A DNA stretch of 37,409 nucleotides from Saccoglossus kowalevskii (GCF_000003605.2 NW_003132045.1:1-37409), one strand, 5' to 3'. Counted from the first letter of the stretch, positions 21,593 through 34,332 are shown. The notes: a model not told the origin generated them from the letters alone. Made by a program: numbers and translations.

Positions 21593-23760
21593 ATTCTAGT
21601 GTAGCTATAGAGAATGACAGGATTCTAATGCACCTATAGAGAATGACAGGATTCTAGTGCAGCTATGGAGAATGACTGGAGTCCAGTGTAGCTATAGAGA
21701 TTGACTGGAGTCTAGTATAGCTATAGAGAATGACAGGATTCTAGTGCAGCTATGGAGAATGACTGGAGTCCAGTGTAGCTATAGAGATTGACTGGAGTCT
21801 AGTATAGCTATAGAGAATGACAGGATTCTAGTATAGCTATACAGTTTGACAAGAGTCTAGTGTAGCTATAGAGAATGACAGGATTCTAGTGTAGCTATAG
21901 AGAATGACTGGAGTCCAGTGTGGTTATAGATATTGACTGGAATGTAGTGTAGCTATAGTGAATGACAGGATTCTAGTGCAGCTATGGAGAATGACTGGAG
22001 TCCAGTGTGGTTATAGATATTGACTGGAATCTCGTGTAGCTATAGGGAATGACTTGAGTCCAGTGTGGTTATAGATATTGACTGGATTCTAGTGCAGCTA
22101 TGGAGAATGACTTGAGTCCTGTGTTGTTATAGAGATTGACTGGAGTCCAGTGTAGCTATAGAGAATGACAGGATTCTAATGCAGCTATAGAGAATGACAG
22201 GATACTATTGCAGCTATGGAGAATGACTGGAGTCCAGTGTAGCTATAGAAATTGGCAGGATTCTAGTATAGCTATACAGATTGACTAGAGTCTAGTGTAG
22301 CTATAGAGAATGACATGATTCTAATGCAGCTATAGAGAATTACAGGATTCTAGAGTAGCTATATAGAATGACAGGATTCTAGTGCAGCTATGGAGAATGA
22401 CTGGAGTTCAGTGTAGCTATAGAGATTGACCGGAATCTAGTGTAGCTATAGAGAACGCCTGGAGTCTTGTGTGTTATTGAGATTGACTGGAGTCTGGTAT
22501 AGCTATAGAGAATGACTGGAGTCTAGTGCAGCTATAAAGAATGACTTGAGTCCAGTGTGGTTATAGATATTGACTGGAGTCTCGTGTAGCTATAGAGAAT
22601 GACAGGATTCCAGTGCAGCTATGGAGAATGACAGGATTCTAGTGCAGCTATGGAGAATGACTGGAGTCCAGTGTAGCTATAGAGATTGACTGGAATCTAG
22701 TGTAGCTATAGAGAACGCCTGGAGTCTTGTGTGTTATAGAGATTGACTGGAGTCTGGTATAGCTATAGAGAATGACTGGAGTCTAGTGCAGCAATAAAGA
22801 ATGACTTGAGTCCAGTGTGATTATAGATATTGACTGGAGTCTCGTGTAGCAATAGAGAATGACAGGATTCCAGTGCAGCTATGGAGATTGACAGGATTCT
22901 AGTGTAGCTATAGAGAATGACCTTGTCTAGTGTAGCTATGGAGAATGACTGGAGTCCAGTGTAGCTATAGAGAATGACTGGAGTCTAGTGCAGCTATAAA
23001 GAATGACTTGAGTCCAGTGTGGTTATAGATATTGACTGGAGTCTCGTGTAGCTATAGAGAATGACAAGATTCTAGTGCAGCTATGGAGAATGACTGGAGT
23101 CCAGTATGTTATAGAGATTGACTGGAGTCTGGTATAGCTATAGAGAATGACTGAAGTCTAGTGCAGCTATAAAGATTTACTTGAGTCCAGTGTAGTTATA
23201 GATATTGACTGGAGTCCAGTGCAGCTATGGAGAATGACAGGATTCTAGTGCAGCTATGGAGAATGACTGGAGTCCAGTGTAGCTATAGAGATTGACTGGA
23301 ATCTAGTGTAGCTATAGAGAACGCCTGGAGTCTTGTGTGTTATAGAGATTGACTGGAGTCTGGTATAGCTATAGAGAATGACTGGAGTCTAGTGCAGCTA
23401 TAAATAATGACTTGAGTCCAGTGTGATTATAGATATTGACTGGAGTCTCGTGTAGCAATAGAGAATGACAGGATTCCAGTGCAGCTATGGAGAATGACAG
23501 GATTCTAGTGTAGCTATAGAGAATGACGTTGTCTAGTGTAGCTATGGAGAATAACTGGAGTCCAGTGTAGCTATAGAGAATGACTGGAGTCTAGTGCAGC
23601 TATAAAGAATGACTTGAGTCCAGTGTAGCTATAGAGATTGACTGGAATCTAGTGTAGCTATAAAGAATGACTTGAGTCCTGTGTTGTTATAGAGATTAAC
23701 TGGTGTCCAGTGTAGCTATAGAGAATGACAGGATTCTAATGCAGCTATAGAGAATGACAG
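21593..23760 (+). repeat. 2.2-kb tandem duplication, copy 2
   Basis: This is the second copy of 19395-21592. It gains three monomers near 21,640-21,725, where the AGCTATGGAG, GACTGGAGTCTAGTATAG succession occurs twice in a row. It has private changes such as GAGATTGACAGG near 22,886, AAGATTTACTTG near 23,174, GACGTTGTC near 23,526 and GAATAACTGG near 23,549. The end at 23,760 passes into the GGATTTTAGTGC unit shared with 11.1 and 13.0 kb. Confidence 0.87.
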
Positions 23761-24700
23761 GATTTTAGTGCAGCTATGGAGAATGACTGGGTCCAGTGTA
23801 GCTATAGAGATTGACAGGATTCTAATGCAGCTAAAGAGAATTACATGATTCTAGAGTAGCTATATAGAATGACAGTATTCTAGTGCAGCTATGGAGAATG
23901 ACTTGAGTCCAGTGTGGTTATAGATATTGACTGGAATCTCGTGTAGCTATAGAGAATGACTGGAGTCTAGTGCAGCTATAAAGAATGACTTGAGTCCAGT
24001 GTGGTTATAGATATTGACTGGATTCTAGTGCAGCTATGGAGAATGACTTGAGTCCTGTGTTGTTATAGAGATTAACTGGTGTCCAGTGTAGCTATAGAGA
24101 ATGACAGGATTCTAATGCAGCTATAGAGAATGACAGGATTTTAGTGCAGCTATGGAGAATGACTGGGTCCAGTGTAGCTATAGAGATTGACAGGATTCTA
24201 GTATAGCTATACAGATTGACTAGAGTCTAGTGTAGCTATAGAGAATGACAGGATTCTAATGCAGCTATAGAGAATTACAAGATTCTAGAGTAGCTATATA
24301 GAATGACAGGATTCTAGTGCAGCTATGGAGAATGACTGGAGTCCAGTGTATCTATAGAGATTGACTGCAATCTAGTGTAGTTATAGAGAACGCCTGAAGT
24401 CTTGTGTGTTATAGAGATTGACTGGAGTCTGGTATAGCTATAGAGAATGACTGGAGTCTAGTGCAGCTATTAAGAATGACTTGGATCCAGTGTGATTATA
24501 GATATTGACTGGAGTCTCGTGTAGCTATAGAGAATGACAGGATTCCAGTGCAGCTATGGAGAATGACAGGATTCTAGTGCAGCTATGGAGAATGACTGGA
24601 GTCCAGTGTAGCTATAGAGATTGACTGGAGTCTAGTGTAGCTATAGAGAACGCCTGGAGTCTTGTGTGTTATAGAGATTGACTGGAGTCTGGTATAGCTA
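23761..24700 (+). repeat. Segment shared with the 1,911-bp unit, with a 376-bp internal step
   Basis: GATTTTAGTGC followed by GACTGGGTCC occurs at 23,761 and again at 24,137, a 376-bp step. From the second one the tract follows 13,024-13,590 at an offset of 11,113 (TTGGATCC at 24481 versus 13368), including GACTGCAATC and GCTATTAAG units. This links the 10.8-14.1 kb and 23.8-24.7 kb regions. Confidence 0.82.
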
Positions 24701-26400
24701 TAGAGAATGACTGGAGTCTAGTGCAGCTATAAAGAATGACTTGAGTCCAGTGTGGTTATAGATATTGACTGGAGTCTCGTGTAGCAATAGAGAATGACAG
24801 GATTCCAGTGCAGCTATGGAGAATGACAGGATTCTAGTGTAGCTATAGAGAATGACCTTGTCTAGTGTAGCTATGGAGAATGACTGGAGTCCAGTGTAGC
24901 TATAGAGAATGACTGGAGTCTAGTGCAGCTATAAATAATTACTTGAGTCCAGTGTGGTTATAGATATTGACTGGAGTCCAGTGCAGCTATGGAGAATGAC
25001 AGGATTCTAGTGCAGCTATGGAGAATGACTGGAGTCCAGTGTAGCTATAGAGAACGCCTGGAGTCTTGTGTGTTATAGAGATTGACTGGAGTCTGGTATA
25101 GCTATAGAGAATGACTGGAGTCTAGTGCAGCTATAAATAATGACTGGAGTCCAGTGTGATTATAGATATTGACTGGAGTCTCGTGTAGCAATAGAGAATG
25201 ACAGAATTCCAGTGCAGCTATGGAGAATGACAGGATTCTAGTGTAGCTATAGAGAATGACCTTGTCTAGTGTAGCTATGGAGAATGACTGGAGTCCAGTG
25301 TAGCTATAGAGAATGACTGGAGTCTAGTGCAGCTATAAAGAATGACTTGAGTCCAGTGTGGTTATAGATATTGACTGGAGTCTCGTGTAGCTATAGAGAA
25401 TGACAGGATTCTAGTGCAGCTATGGAGAATGACTGGAGTCCAGTATGTTATAGAGATTGACTGGAGTCTGGTATAGCTATAGAGAATGACTGGAGTCTAG
25501 TGCAGCTATAAAGAATTACTTGAGTCCAGTGTGGTTATAGAGAATGACTGGAGTCCAGTGCAGCTATAAAGAATGACTTGAGTCCAGTGTAGCTATAGAG
25601 ATTGACTGAAATCTAGTGTAGCTATAAAGAATGACTGGAGTCCAGTGCAGCTATAGAGATTGACTGGAGTCTGGTATAGCTATAGAGAATGACTGGAGCC
25701 TAGGGCAGCTATAAAGAATGACTTGAGTCCAGTGTGGTTATAGATATTGACTGGAGTCTCGTGTAGCTATAGAGAATGACAGGATTCCAGTGCAGCTATG
25801 GAGAATGACAGGATTCTAGTGCAGCTATGGAGAATGACTGGAGTCCAGTGTAGCTATAGAGATTGACTGGAATCTAGTGTAGCTATAGAGAACGCCTGGA
25901 GTCTTGTGTGTTATAGAGATTGACTGGAGTCTGGTATAGCTATAGAGAATGACTGGAGTCTAGTGCAGCAATAAAGAATGACTTGAGTCCAGTGTGATTG
26001 TAGATATTGACTGGAGTCTCGTGTAGCAATAGAGAATGACAGAATTCCAGTGCAGCTATGGAGAATGACAGGATTCTAGTGTAGCTATAGAGAATGACCT
26101 TGTCTAGTGTAGCTATGGAGAATGACTGGAGTCCAGTGTAGCTATAGAGAATGACTGGAGTCTAGTGCAGCTATAAAGAATGACTTGAGTCCAGTGTGGT
26201 TATAGATATTGACTGGAGTCTCGTGTAGCTATAGAGAATGACAGGATTCTAGTGCAGCTATGGCGAATGACTGGAGTCCAGTATGTTATAGAGATTGACT
26301 GGAGTCTGGTATAGCTAAAGAGAATGACTGGAGTCTAGTGCAGCTATAAAGAATTACTTGAGTCCAGTGCAGCTATAGATATTGACTGGAGTCCAGTGCA
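24701..26400 (+). repeat. Cassette-rich tract with 838-bp duplication
   Basis: The tract carries three of the seven AGCAATAGAG cassettes (24783, 25187, 26025). About 25,040-25,520 matches 25,878-26,358 at 838 bp (GTATGTTATAG at 25443/26281; GACCTTGTC unit at 25245/26083), with one extra monomer in the second copy near 25,860. The AGTATGTTATAG junction, a 29-mer followed by a 28-mer, is shared with 20819 and 23104. Confidence 0.82.
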
Positions 26401-26756
26401 GCTATGGAGAATGACAGGAATCTAGTGTAGCTATAGAGAACGCATGGAATCTAGTGTGTTAAAGAGATTGCCTGGAGTCTGGTATAGCTATAGAGAATGA
26501 CTGGATTCTAATGCAGCTATAGAGAATGACAGGATTCTAGTGCAGCTATGGAGAATTACTCGAGTCCAGTGCAGCTATGGAGAATGACTGGAGTCCAGTG
26601 TAGCTATAGAGAATGACTGGAATCTAGTGTAGCTATAGAGAATTACAGGATTCTAATGCAGCTATAGAGAATGACAGGATTCTAGTGCAGCTATGGAGAA
26701 TGACTGGAGTCCAGTGTAGCTATAGAGATTGACTGGAATCTAGTGTAGCTATAGAG
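26401..26756 (+). repeat. Junction tract into the 26.7-30.5 kb domain
   Basis: Here the monomer order changes from the cassette domain to GAACGCATGGAATC, TTAAAGAGATTGCC and GACTGGATTC types, like 1,720-1,800. It includes a GAATTACTCGAGTCC variant near 26,553. Only satellite is present. Confidence 0.75.
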
Positions 26757-27039
26757 AACGCCTGGAGTCTTGTGTGTTATAGAGATTGACTGGAGTCTGG
26801 TATAGCTATATAGAATGACTGGAGTCTAGTGCAGCTATAAAAAGTGACTTGAGTCCAGTGTGGTTATAGATATTGACTGGATTCTAGTGCAGCTATACAG
26901 AACGCCTGGAGTCTTGTGTGTTATAGAGATTGACTGGAGTCTGGTATAGCTATATAGAATGACTGGAGTCTAGTGCAGCTATAAAAAATGACTTGAGTCC
27001 AGTGTGGTTATAGATATTGACTGGATTCTAGTGCAGCTA
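26757..27039 (+). repeat. 144-bp (five-monomer) tandem duplication
   Basis: 26757-26895 recurs at 26901-27039, beginning AACGCCTGGAGTC and running through GAGATTGACTGG, AGCTATATAG, AGCTATAAAAA and GGTTATAG units. The 144-bp step equals four 29-mers plus one 28-mer. The join is an AGCTATACAGAACGCC chimaeric unit near 26,891-26,905, which looks like the exchange point. Confidence 0.83.
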
Positions 27040-27420
27040 TAGAGAATGACCTGAGTCCAGTGTTGTTATAGAGATTGACTGGAGTCTTGTGTAGCTATAG
27101 AGAATGACAGGATTCTAGAGTAGCTATATAGAATGACAGTATTCTAGTGCAGCTATGGAGAATGACTTGAGTCCAGTGTGGTTATAGATATTGACTGGAA
27201 TCTCGTGTAGCTATAGAGAATGACTGGAGTCTAGTGCAGCTATAAAGAATGACTTGTGTCCAGTGTGGTTATAGATATTGACTGGATTCTAGTGCAGCTA
27301 TAGAGAATAACTTGAGTCCAGTGTTGTTATAGAGATTGACTGGAGTCTAGTGGAGCTATAGAGAATGACAGGATTTTAATACAGCTATAGAGAATGACAG
27401 GATTCTAGTGCAGCTATGGA

Positions 27421-28174
27421 GAATTACAGGATTCTAGAGTAGCTATATAGAATGACAGGATTCTAGTGCAGCCATGGAGAATGGCTGGAGTCCAGTGTAG
27501 CTATAGATATTGACTGGAATCTAGTGTAGCTTTAGAGAACGCATGGAATCTAGTGTGTTAAAGAGATTGCCTGGAGTCTGCTTTAGCTATAGAGAATGAC
27601 TGGATTCTAATGCAGCTATAGAGAATGACAGCATTATAGTGCAGCTATGGAGAATGACAGGAGTCCAGTGTAGCTATAGGGTATTGACTGGAGTCTAGTA
27701 TAGCTATAGAGAATGACAGGATTCTAGTATATCTATACAGTTTGACTAGAGTCTAGTGTAGCTATAGAGAATGACAGGATTCTAATGCAGCTATAGAGAA
27801 TTACAGGATTCTAGAGTAGCTATATAGAATGACAGGATTCTAGTGCAGCCATGGAGAATGGCTGGAGTCCAGTGTAGCTATAGATATTGACTGGAATCTA
27901 GTGTAGCTATAGAGAACGCATGGAATCTAGTGTGTTGAAGAGATTGACTGGAGTCTGCTTTAGCTATAGAGAATGACTGGATTCTAATGCAGCTATAGAG
28001 AATGACAGGATTCTAGTGCAGCTATGGAGAATTACTGGAGTCCAGTGCAGCTATAGAGATTGACTGGAGTCTAGTATAGCTATAGAGAATGACAGGATTC
28101 TAGTATAGCTATACAGTTTGACAAGAGTCTAGTGTAGCTATAGAGAATGACAGGATTCTAATGCAGCTATAGAG
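27421..28174 (+). repeat. Two 376/377-bp tandem units
   Basis: GAATTACAGG occurs at 27421, 27798 and 28174, and the rare CTTTAGC unit at 27581 and 27958 (377 apart). The first step is 377 because of one extra base in GGGTATTGAC near 27,682. Each unit holds AGCCATGGAG, GAACGCATGG, TTAAAG or TTGAAG, and CTGCTTTAGC monomers in the same order. Confidence 0.84.
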
Positions 28175-28898
28175 AATTACAGGATTCTAGAGTAGCTATA
28201 TAGAATGACAGGATTCTAGTGCAGCTATGGAGAATGACTGGATTCCAGTGTAACTATAGAGATTGACTGGAATCTAGTGTAGCTATAGAGAACGCCTGGA
28301 GTCTTGTGTGTTATAGACATTGACTGGTGTCTGGTATAGCTATAGAGAATGACTGGAGTCTAGTGCAGCTATAAAGAATGACTTGAGTCCAGTGTGGTTA
28401 TATATATTGACTGTAGTCTAGTGTAGCTATAGAGAATGACAGAATTCTAGTGCAGCTATGGAGAATGACTGGAGTCCAGTGTAGCTATAGAGATTGACAG
28501 AAGTCTAGTGTAGCTATAGATAACGCCTGGAGTCCAGTGTGGTTATAGATATTGACTGGAGTCCAGTGTAGCTATGGAGAATGACTGGAATCTAGTGTAG
28601 CTATAGAGAATGACAGGATTCTAATGCAACTATAGAGAATGACAGGATTCTAGTGCAGCTATGGAGAATGACTGGAGTCCAGTGTAGCTATAGAGGTTGA
28701 CTGGAATCTAGTGTAGCTATAGAGAACGCCTGGAGTCTTGTTTGTTATAGAGATTGACTGGACTCTGGTATAGCTATATAGAATGACTGGAGTCTAGCGC
28801 AGCTATAAAAAATGACTTGAGTCCAGTGTGGTTATAGATATTGACTGGATTCTAGTGCAGCTATAGAGAATGACCTGAGTCCAGTGTTGTTATAGAGA
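27620..28898 (+). repeat. 1.6-kb tandem duplication, copy 1 (partner about 29242-30461)
   Basis: Anchors are GCATTATA (27631/29253, offset 1,622), GTGTTGAAG (1,621 apart) and GCAACTATAG (28626/30189, offset 1,563). The offset falls by one at the extra base near 27,682 and by exactly 58 bp near 28,240-28,290, where copy 2 lacks two monomers. The match ends near 28,898, where copy 2 turns into a GAATTAACAGG unit. Confidence 0.84.
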
Positions 28899-29028
28899 TT
28901 GACTGGAGTCTTGTGTAGCTATAGAGAATGACAGGATTCTAGAGTAGCTATATAGAATGACAGTATTCTAGTGCAGCTATGGAGACAGACTTGAGTCCAG
29001 TGTGGTTATAGATATTGACTGGAATCTA

Positions 29029-29241
29029 GTGCAGCTATAGAGAATAACTTGAGTCCAGTGTTGTTATAGAGATTGACTGGAGTCTAGTGGAGCTATAGAG
29101 AATGACAGGATTTTAATACAGCTATAGAGAATGACAGGATTCTAGTGCAGCTATGGAGAATGACTGGAGTCCAGTGTAGCTATAGAGATTGACTGGAATC
29201 TAGTGTAGCTATAGAGAATGACAGTATTCTAATGCAGCTAT
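29029..29241 (+). repeat. Joint between the two 1.6-kb copies
   Basis: GAATAACTTGAG, GGAGCTATAG, TTTTAATACAG and GACAGTATTC units occur here, matching 27,305-27,420 at an offset of 1,737 and then 18,230-18,340. The sequence is wholly satellite. Confidence 0.75.
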
Positions 29242-30461
29242 AGAGAATGACAGCATTATAGTGCAGCTATGGAGAATGACAGGAGTCCAGTGTAGCTATA
29301 GGGATTGACTGGAGTCTAGTATAGCTATAGAGAATGACAGGATTCTAGTATATCTATACAGTTTGACTAGAGTCTAGTGTAGCTATAGAGAATGACAGGA
29401 TTCTAATGCAGCTATAGAGAATTACAGGATTCTAGAGTAGCTATATAGAATGACAGGATTCTAGTGCAGCCATGGAGAATGGCTGGAGTCCAGTGTAGCT
29501 ATAGATATTGACTGGAATCTAGTGTAGCTATAGAGAACGCATGGAATCTAGTGTGTTGAAGAGATTGACTGGAGTCTGCTTTAGCTATAGAGAATGACTG
29601 GATTCTAATGCAGCTATAGAGAATGACAGGATTCTAGTGCAGCTATGGAGAATTACTGGAGTCCAGTGCAGCTATAGAGATTGACTGGAGTCTAGTATAG
29701 CTATAGAGAATGACAGGATTCTAGTATAGCTATACAGTTTGACAAGAGTCTAGTGTAGCTATAGAGAATGACAGGATTCTAATGCAGCTATAGAGAATTA
29801 CAGGATTCTAGAGTAGCTATATAGAATGACAGGATTCTAGTGCAGCTATGGAGAACGCCTGGAGTCTTGTGTGTTATAGACATTGACTGGTGTCTGGTAT
29901 AGCTATAGAGAATGACTGGAGTCTAGTGCAGCTATAAAGAATGACTTGAGTCCAGTGTGGTTATATATATTGACTGTAGTCTAGTGTAGCTATAGAGAAT
30001 GACAGAATTCTAGTGCAGCTATGGAGAATGACTGGAGTCCAGTGTAGCTATAGAGATTGACAGAAGTCTAGTGTAGCTATAGATAACGCCTGGAGTCCAG
30101 TGTGGTTATAGATATTGACTGGAGTCCAGTGTAGCTATGGAGAATGACTGGAATCTAGTGTAGCTATAGAGAATGACAGGATTCTAATGCAACTATAGAG
30201 AATGACAGGATTCTAGTGCAGCTATGGAGAATGACTGGAGTCCAGTGTAGCTATAGAGGTTGACTGGAATCTAGTGTAGCTATAGAGAACGCCTGGAGTC
30301 TTGTTTGTTATAGAGATTGACTGGACTCTGGTATAGCTATATAGAATGACTGGAGTCTAGTGCAGCTATAAAAAATGACTTGAGTCCAGTGTGGTTATAG
30401 ATATTGACTGGATTCTAGTGCAGCTATAGAGAATGATCTGAGTCCAGTGTTGTTATAGAGA
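29242..30461 (+). repeat. 1.6-kb tandem duplication, copy 2
   Basis: This is the copy of 27620-28898 lacking two monomers near 29,850. It includes a 376-bp step of its own (GAATTACAGG at 29419 and 29795). After 30,461 the sequence becomes the TTCTGGAGTAGC type seen at 14,933 and 31,570. Confidence 0.83.
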
Positions 30462-30630
30462 ATTAACAGGATTCTGGAGTAGCTATATAGAATGACAGTA
30501 TTCTAGTGCAGCTATGGAGAATGACTTGAGTCCAGTGTGGTTATAGATATTGACTGGATTCTAGTGCAGCTATGGAGAATGACTTGAGTCCAGTGTGGTT
30601 ATAGATATTGACTGGAATCTTGTGTAGCTA

Positions 30631-31410
30631 TAGAGAATGACTGGAGTCTAGTGCAGCTATAAAGAATGACTTGAGTCCAGTGTGGTTATAGATATTGACT
30701 GTAGTCTAGTGTAGCTATATAGAATGACAGAATTCTAGTGCAGCTATGGAGAATGACCGGAGTCCAGTGTAGCTATAGAGATTGACAGAAGTCTAGTGTA
30801 GCTATAGAGAACGCCTGGAGTCCAGTGTGGTTATAGATATTGACTGGAGTCTCGTGTAGCTATAGAGAATGACAGGATTCTAATGCAGCTATGGAGAATG
30901 ACTGGAGTCCAGTGTAGCTATAGAAAATGAGTGGAATCTAGTGTAGCTATAGAGAATGACAGGATTCTAATGCAGCTATAGAGAATGGCAGGATTCTAGT
31001 GCAGCTATGGAGAATGACTGGAGTCCAGTGTAGCTATAGAGATTGACTGGAATCTAGTGTAGCTATAGAGAACGCCTGGAGTCTTGTGTTTTATAGAGAT
31101 TGACTGGAGTCTGGTATAGCTATATAGAATGACTGGAGTCTAGTGCAGCTATAAAAAATGACTTGAGTCCAGTGTGGTTATAGATATTGACTGGATTCTA
31201 GTGCAGCTATAGAGAATGACCTGAGTCCAGTCTTGTTATAGAGATTGACTGGAGTCTTGTGTAGCTATAGAGAATGACAGGATTCTAGAGTAGCTATATA
31301 GAATGACAGTATTCTAGTGCAGCTATGGAGAATGACTTGAGTCCAGTGTGGTTATAGATATTGACTGGAATCTCGTGTAGCTATAGAGAATGACTGGAGA
31401 CTAGTGCAGC
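30631..31410 (+). repeat. Copy of 380-1160 (offset 30,251)
   Basis: The run GACTGTAGTC, GACAGAATTC, GACCGGAGTC, GACAGAAGTC, AAAATGAGTGG and AGCTATAAAAA, up to the rare GACTGGAGACTAG (1141/31392), is conserved with a constant offset. After this point the two sequences part. Confidence 0.83.
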
Positions 31411-31436
31411 TATGGAGAATGACTGGAGTCCAGTGT

Positions 31437-32652
31437 AGCTATAGAGATTGACTGGAGTCTAGTATAGCTATAGAGAATGACAGGATTCTAGTATAGCTAT
31501 ACAGTTTGACAAGAGTCTAGTGTAGCTATAGAGAATGACAGGATTCTAATGCAGCTATAGAGAATTACAGGATTCTGGAGTAGCTATATAGAATGACAGT
31601 ATTCTAGTGCAGCTATGGAGAATGACTTGAGTCCAGTGTGGTTATAGATATTGACTGGATTCTAGTGCAGCTATGGAGAATGACTTGAGTCCAGTGTGGT
31701 TATAGATATTGACTGGAATCTTGTGTAGCTATAGAGAATGACTGGAGTCTAGTGCAGCTATAAAGAATGACTTGAGTCCAGTGTGGTTATAGATATTGAC
31801 TGGATTCTAGTGCAGCTATGGAGAATGACTGGAGTCCAGTGTAGCTATAGAGATTGACAGAAGTCTAGTGTAGCTATAGATAACGCCTGGAGTCCAGTGT
31901 GGTTATAGATATTGACTGGAGTCCAGTGTAGCTATAGAGAATGACTGGAATCTAGTGTAGCTATAGAGAATGACAGGATTCTAATGCAGCTATAGAGAAT
32001 GACAGGATTCTAGTGCAGCTATGGAGAATGACTGGAGTCCAGTGTAGCTATAGAGGTTGACTGGAATCTAGTGTAGCTATAGAGAACGCCTGGAGTCTTG
32101 TTTGTTATAGAGATTGACTGGACTCTGGTATAGCTATATAGAATGACTGGAGTCTAGTGCAGCTATAAAAAATGACTTGAGTCCAGTGTGGTTATAGATA
32201 TTGACTGGATTCTAGTGCAGCTATAGAGAATGACCTGAGTCCAGTGTTGTTATAGAGTTTGACTGGAGTCTTGTGTAGCTATAGAGAATGACAGGATTCT
32301 AGAGTAGCTATTTAGAATGACAGTATTCTAGTGCAGCTATGGAGACTGACTTGAGTCCAGTGTGGTTATAGATATTGACTGGAATCTCGTGTAGCTATAG
32401 AGAATGACTGGAGTCTAGTGCAGTTATAAAGAATGACTTGTGTCCAGTGTGGTTATAGATATTGACTGGATTCTAGTACAGCTATAAAGAATAACTTGAG
32501 TCCAGTGTTGTTATAGAGATTGACTGGAGTCTAGTGGAGTTATAGTGAATGACAGGATTTTAATACAGCTATAGAGAATGACAGGATTCCAGTGCAGCTG
32601 TAGATATTGACAGTATTCTAATGCAGCTATAGCAGATATGACAGGATTCTAG
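31437..32652 (+). repeat. Mosaic of 14800-15346 and 15741-16400
   Basis: The first 546 bp match 14.8-15.3 kb (offset 16,637) and the next 650 bp match 15.74-16.39 kb (offset 16,262). Relative to that region this copy lacks about 375 bp holding the GACCTTGTC 28-mer. The difference equals 13 monomers with two 28-mers. Confidence 0.78.
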
Positions 32653-34011
32653 TGCAGCTATGGAGAATGACTGGAGTCCAGTGTAGCTATAGGGATTGAC
32701 TGGAGTCTAGTATAGCTATAGAGAATGACAGGATTCTAGTATATCTATACAGTTTGACTAGAGTCTAGTGTAGCTATAGAGAATGACAGGAATCTAATGC
32801 AGCTATAGAGAATTACAGGATTCTAGAATAGCTATATAGAATGACAGGATTCTAGTGCAGCCATGGAGAATGGCTGGAGTCCAGTGTAGCTATAGATATT
32901 GACTGGAATCTAGTGTAGCTATAGAGAACGCCTGGAGTCTTGTGTGTTATAGACATTGACTGGTGTCTGGTATAGCTATAGAGAATGACTGGAATCTAGT
33001 GCAGCTATAAAGAATGACTTGAGTCCAGTGTGGTTATAGATATTGACTGTAGTCTAGTGTAGCTATATAGAATGACAGAATTCTAGTGTAGCTATGGAGA
33101 ATGACTGGAGTCCAATGTAGCTATAGAGATTGACAGAAGTCTAGTGTAGCTATAGAGAACGCCTGGAGTCCAGTGTGGTTATAGATATTGACTGGAGTCT
33201 CGTGTAGCTATAGAGAATGACAGGATTCTAATGCAGCTATGGAGAATGACTGGAGTCCAGTGTAGCTATAGAAAATGACTGGAATCTAGTGTAGCTATAG
33301 AGAATGACAGGATTCTAATGCAGCTATAGAGAATGACAGGATTCTAGTGCAGCTATGGAGAATGACTGGAGTCCAGTGTAGCTATAGAGATTGACTGGAA
33401 TCTAGTGTAGCTATAGAGAACGCCTGGAGTCTTGTGTTTTATAGAGATTGACTGGAGTCTGGTATAGCTATATAGAATGACTGGAGTCTAGTGCAGCTAT
33501 AAAAAATGACTTGAGTCCAGTGTGGTTATAGATATTGACTGGATTATAGTGCAGCTATAGAGAATGACCTGAGTCCAGTGTTGTTATAGAGATTGACTGG
33601 AGTCTTGTGTAGCTATAGAGAATGACAGGATTCTAGAGTAGCTATATAGAATGGCAGTATTCTCGTTCAGCTATGGAGAATGACTTGAGTCCATTGTGGT
33701 TATAGATATTGACTGGAATCTCGTGTAGCTATAGAGAATGACTGGAGTCTAGTGCAGCTATAAAGAATGACTTGTGTCCAGTGTGGTTATAGATATTGAC
33801 TGGATTCTAGTGCAGCTATAGAGAATAACTTGAGTCCAGTGTTGTTATAGAGATTGACTGGAGTCTAGTGGAGCTATAGAGAATGACAGGATTTTAATAC
33901 AGCTATAGAGAACGACAGGATTCTAGTGCAGCTATGGCGAATGACTGGAGTCCAGTGTAGCTATAGAGATTGACTGGAATCTAGTGTAGCTATAGAGAAT
34001 GACAGTATTCT
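32599..34011 (+). repeat. Second copy of the window start (1-1411)
   Basis: The first bases of the window, TGTAGATATTGACAG, recur at 32599. The offset is 32,598 to 32,599 over 1.4 kb. By hand count 301-600 and 32,900-33,199 differ at three positions. Near 34,010 this copy lacks exactly 116 bp (four monomers: about 1,412-1,527), then rejoins at an offset of 32,483 to about 34,333. Confidence 0.88.
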
Positions 34012-34332
34012 AGTATATCTATACAGTTTGACTAGAGTCTAGTGTAGCTATAGAGAATGACAGGATTCTAATGCAGCTATAGAGAATTACAGGATTCTAG
34101 AGTAGCTATATAGAATGACAGAATTCTAGTGCAGCCATGGAGAATGGCTGGAGTCCAGTGTAGCTATAGAGATTGGCTGGAATCTAGTGTAGCTATAGAG
34201 AACGCATGGAATCTAGTGTGTTAAAGAGATTGCCTGGAGTCTGGTATAGCTATAGAGAATGACTGGATTCTAATGCAGCTATGGAGAATGACAGGATTCT
34301 AGTGCAGCTATGGAGAATGACTGGAGTCCAGT

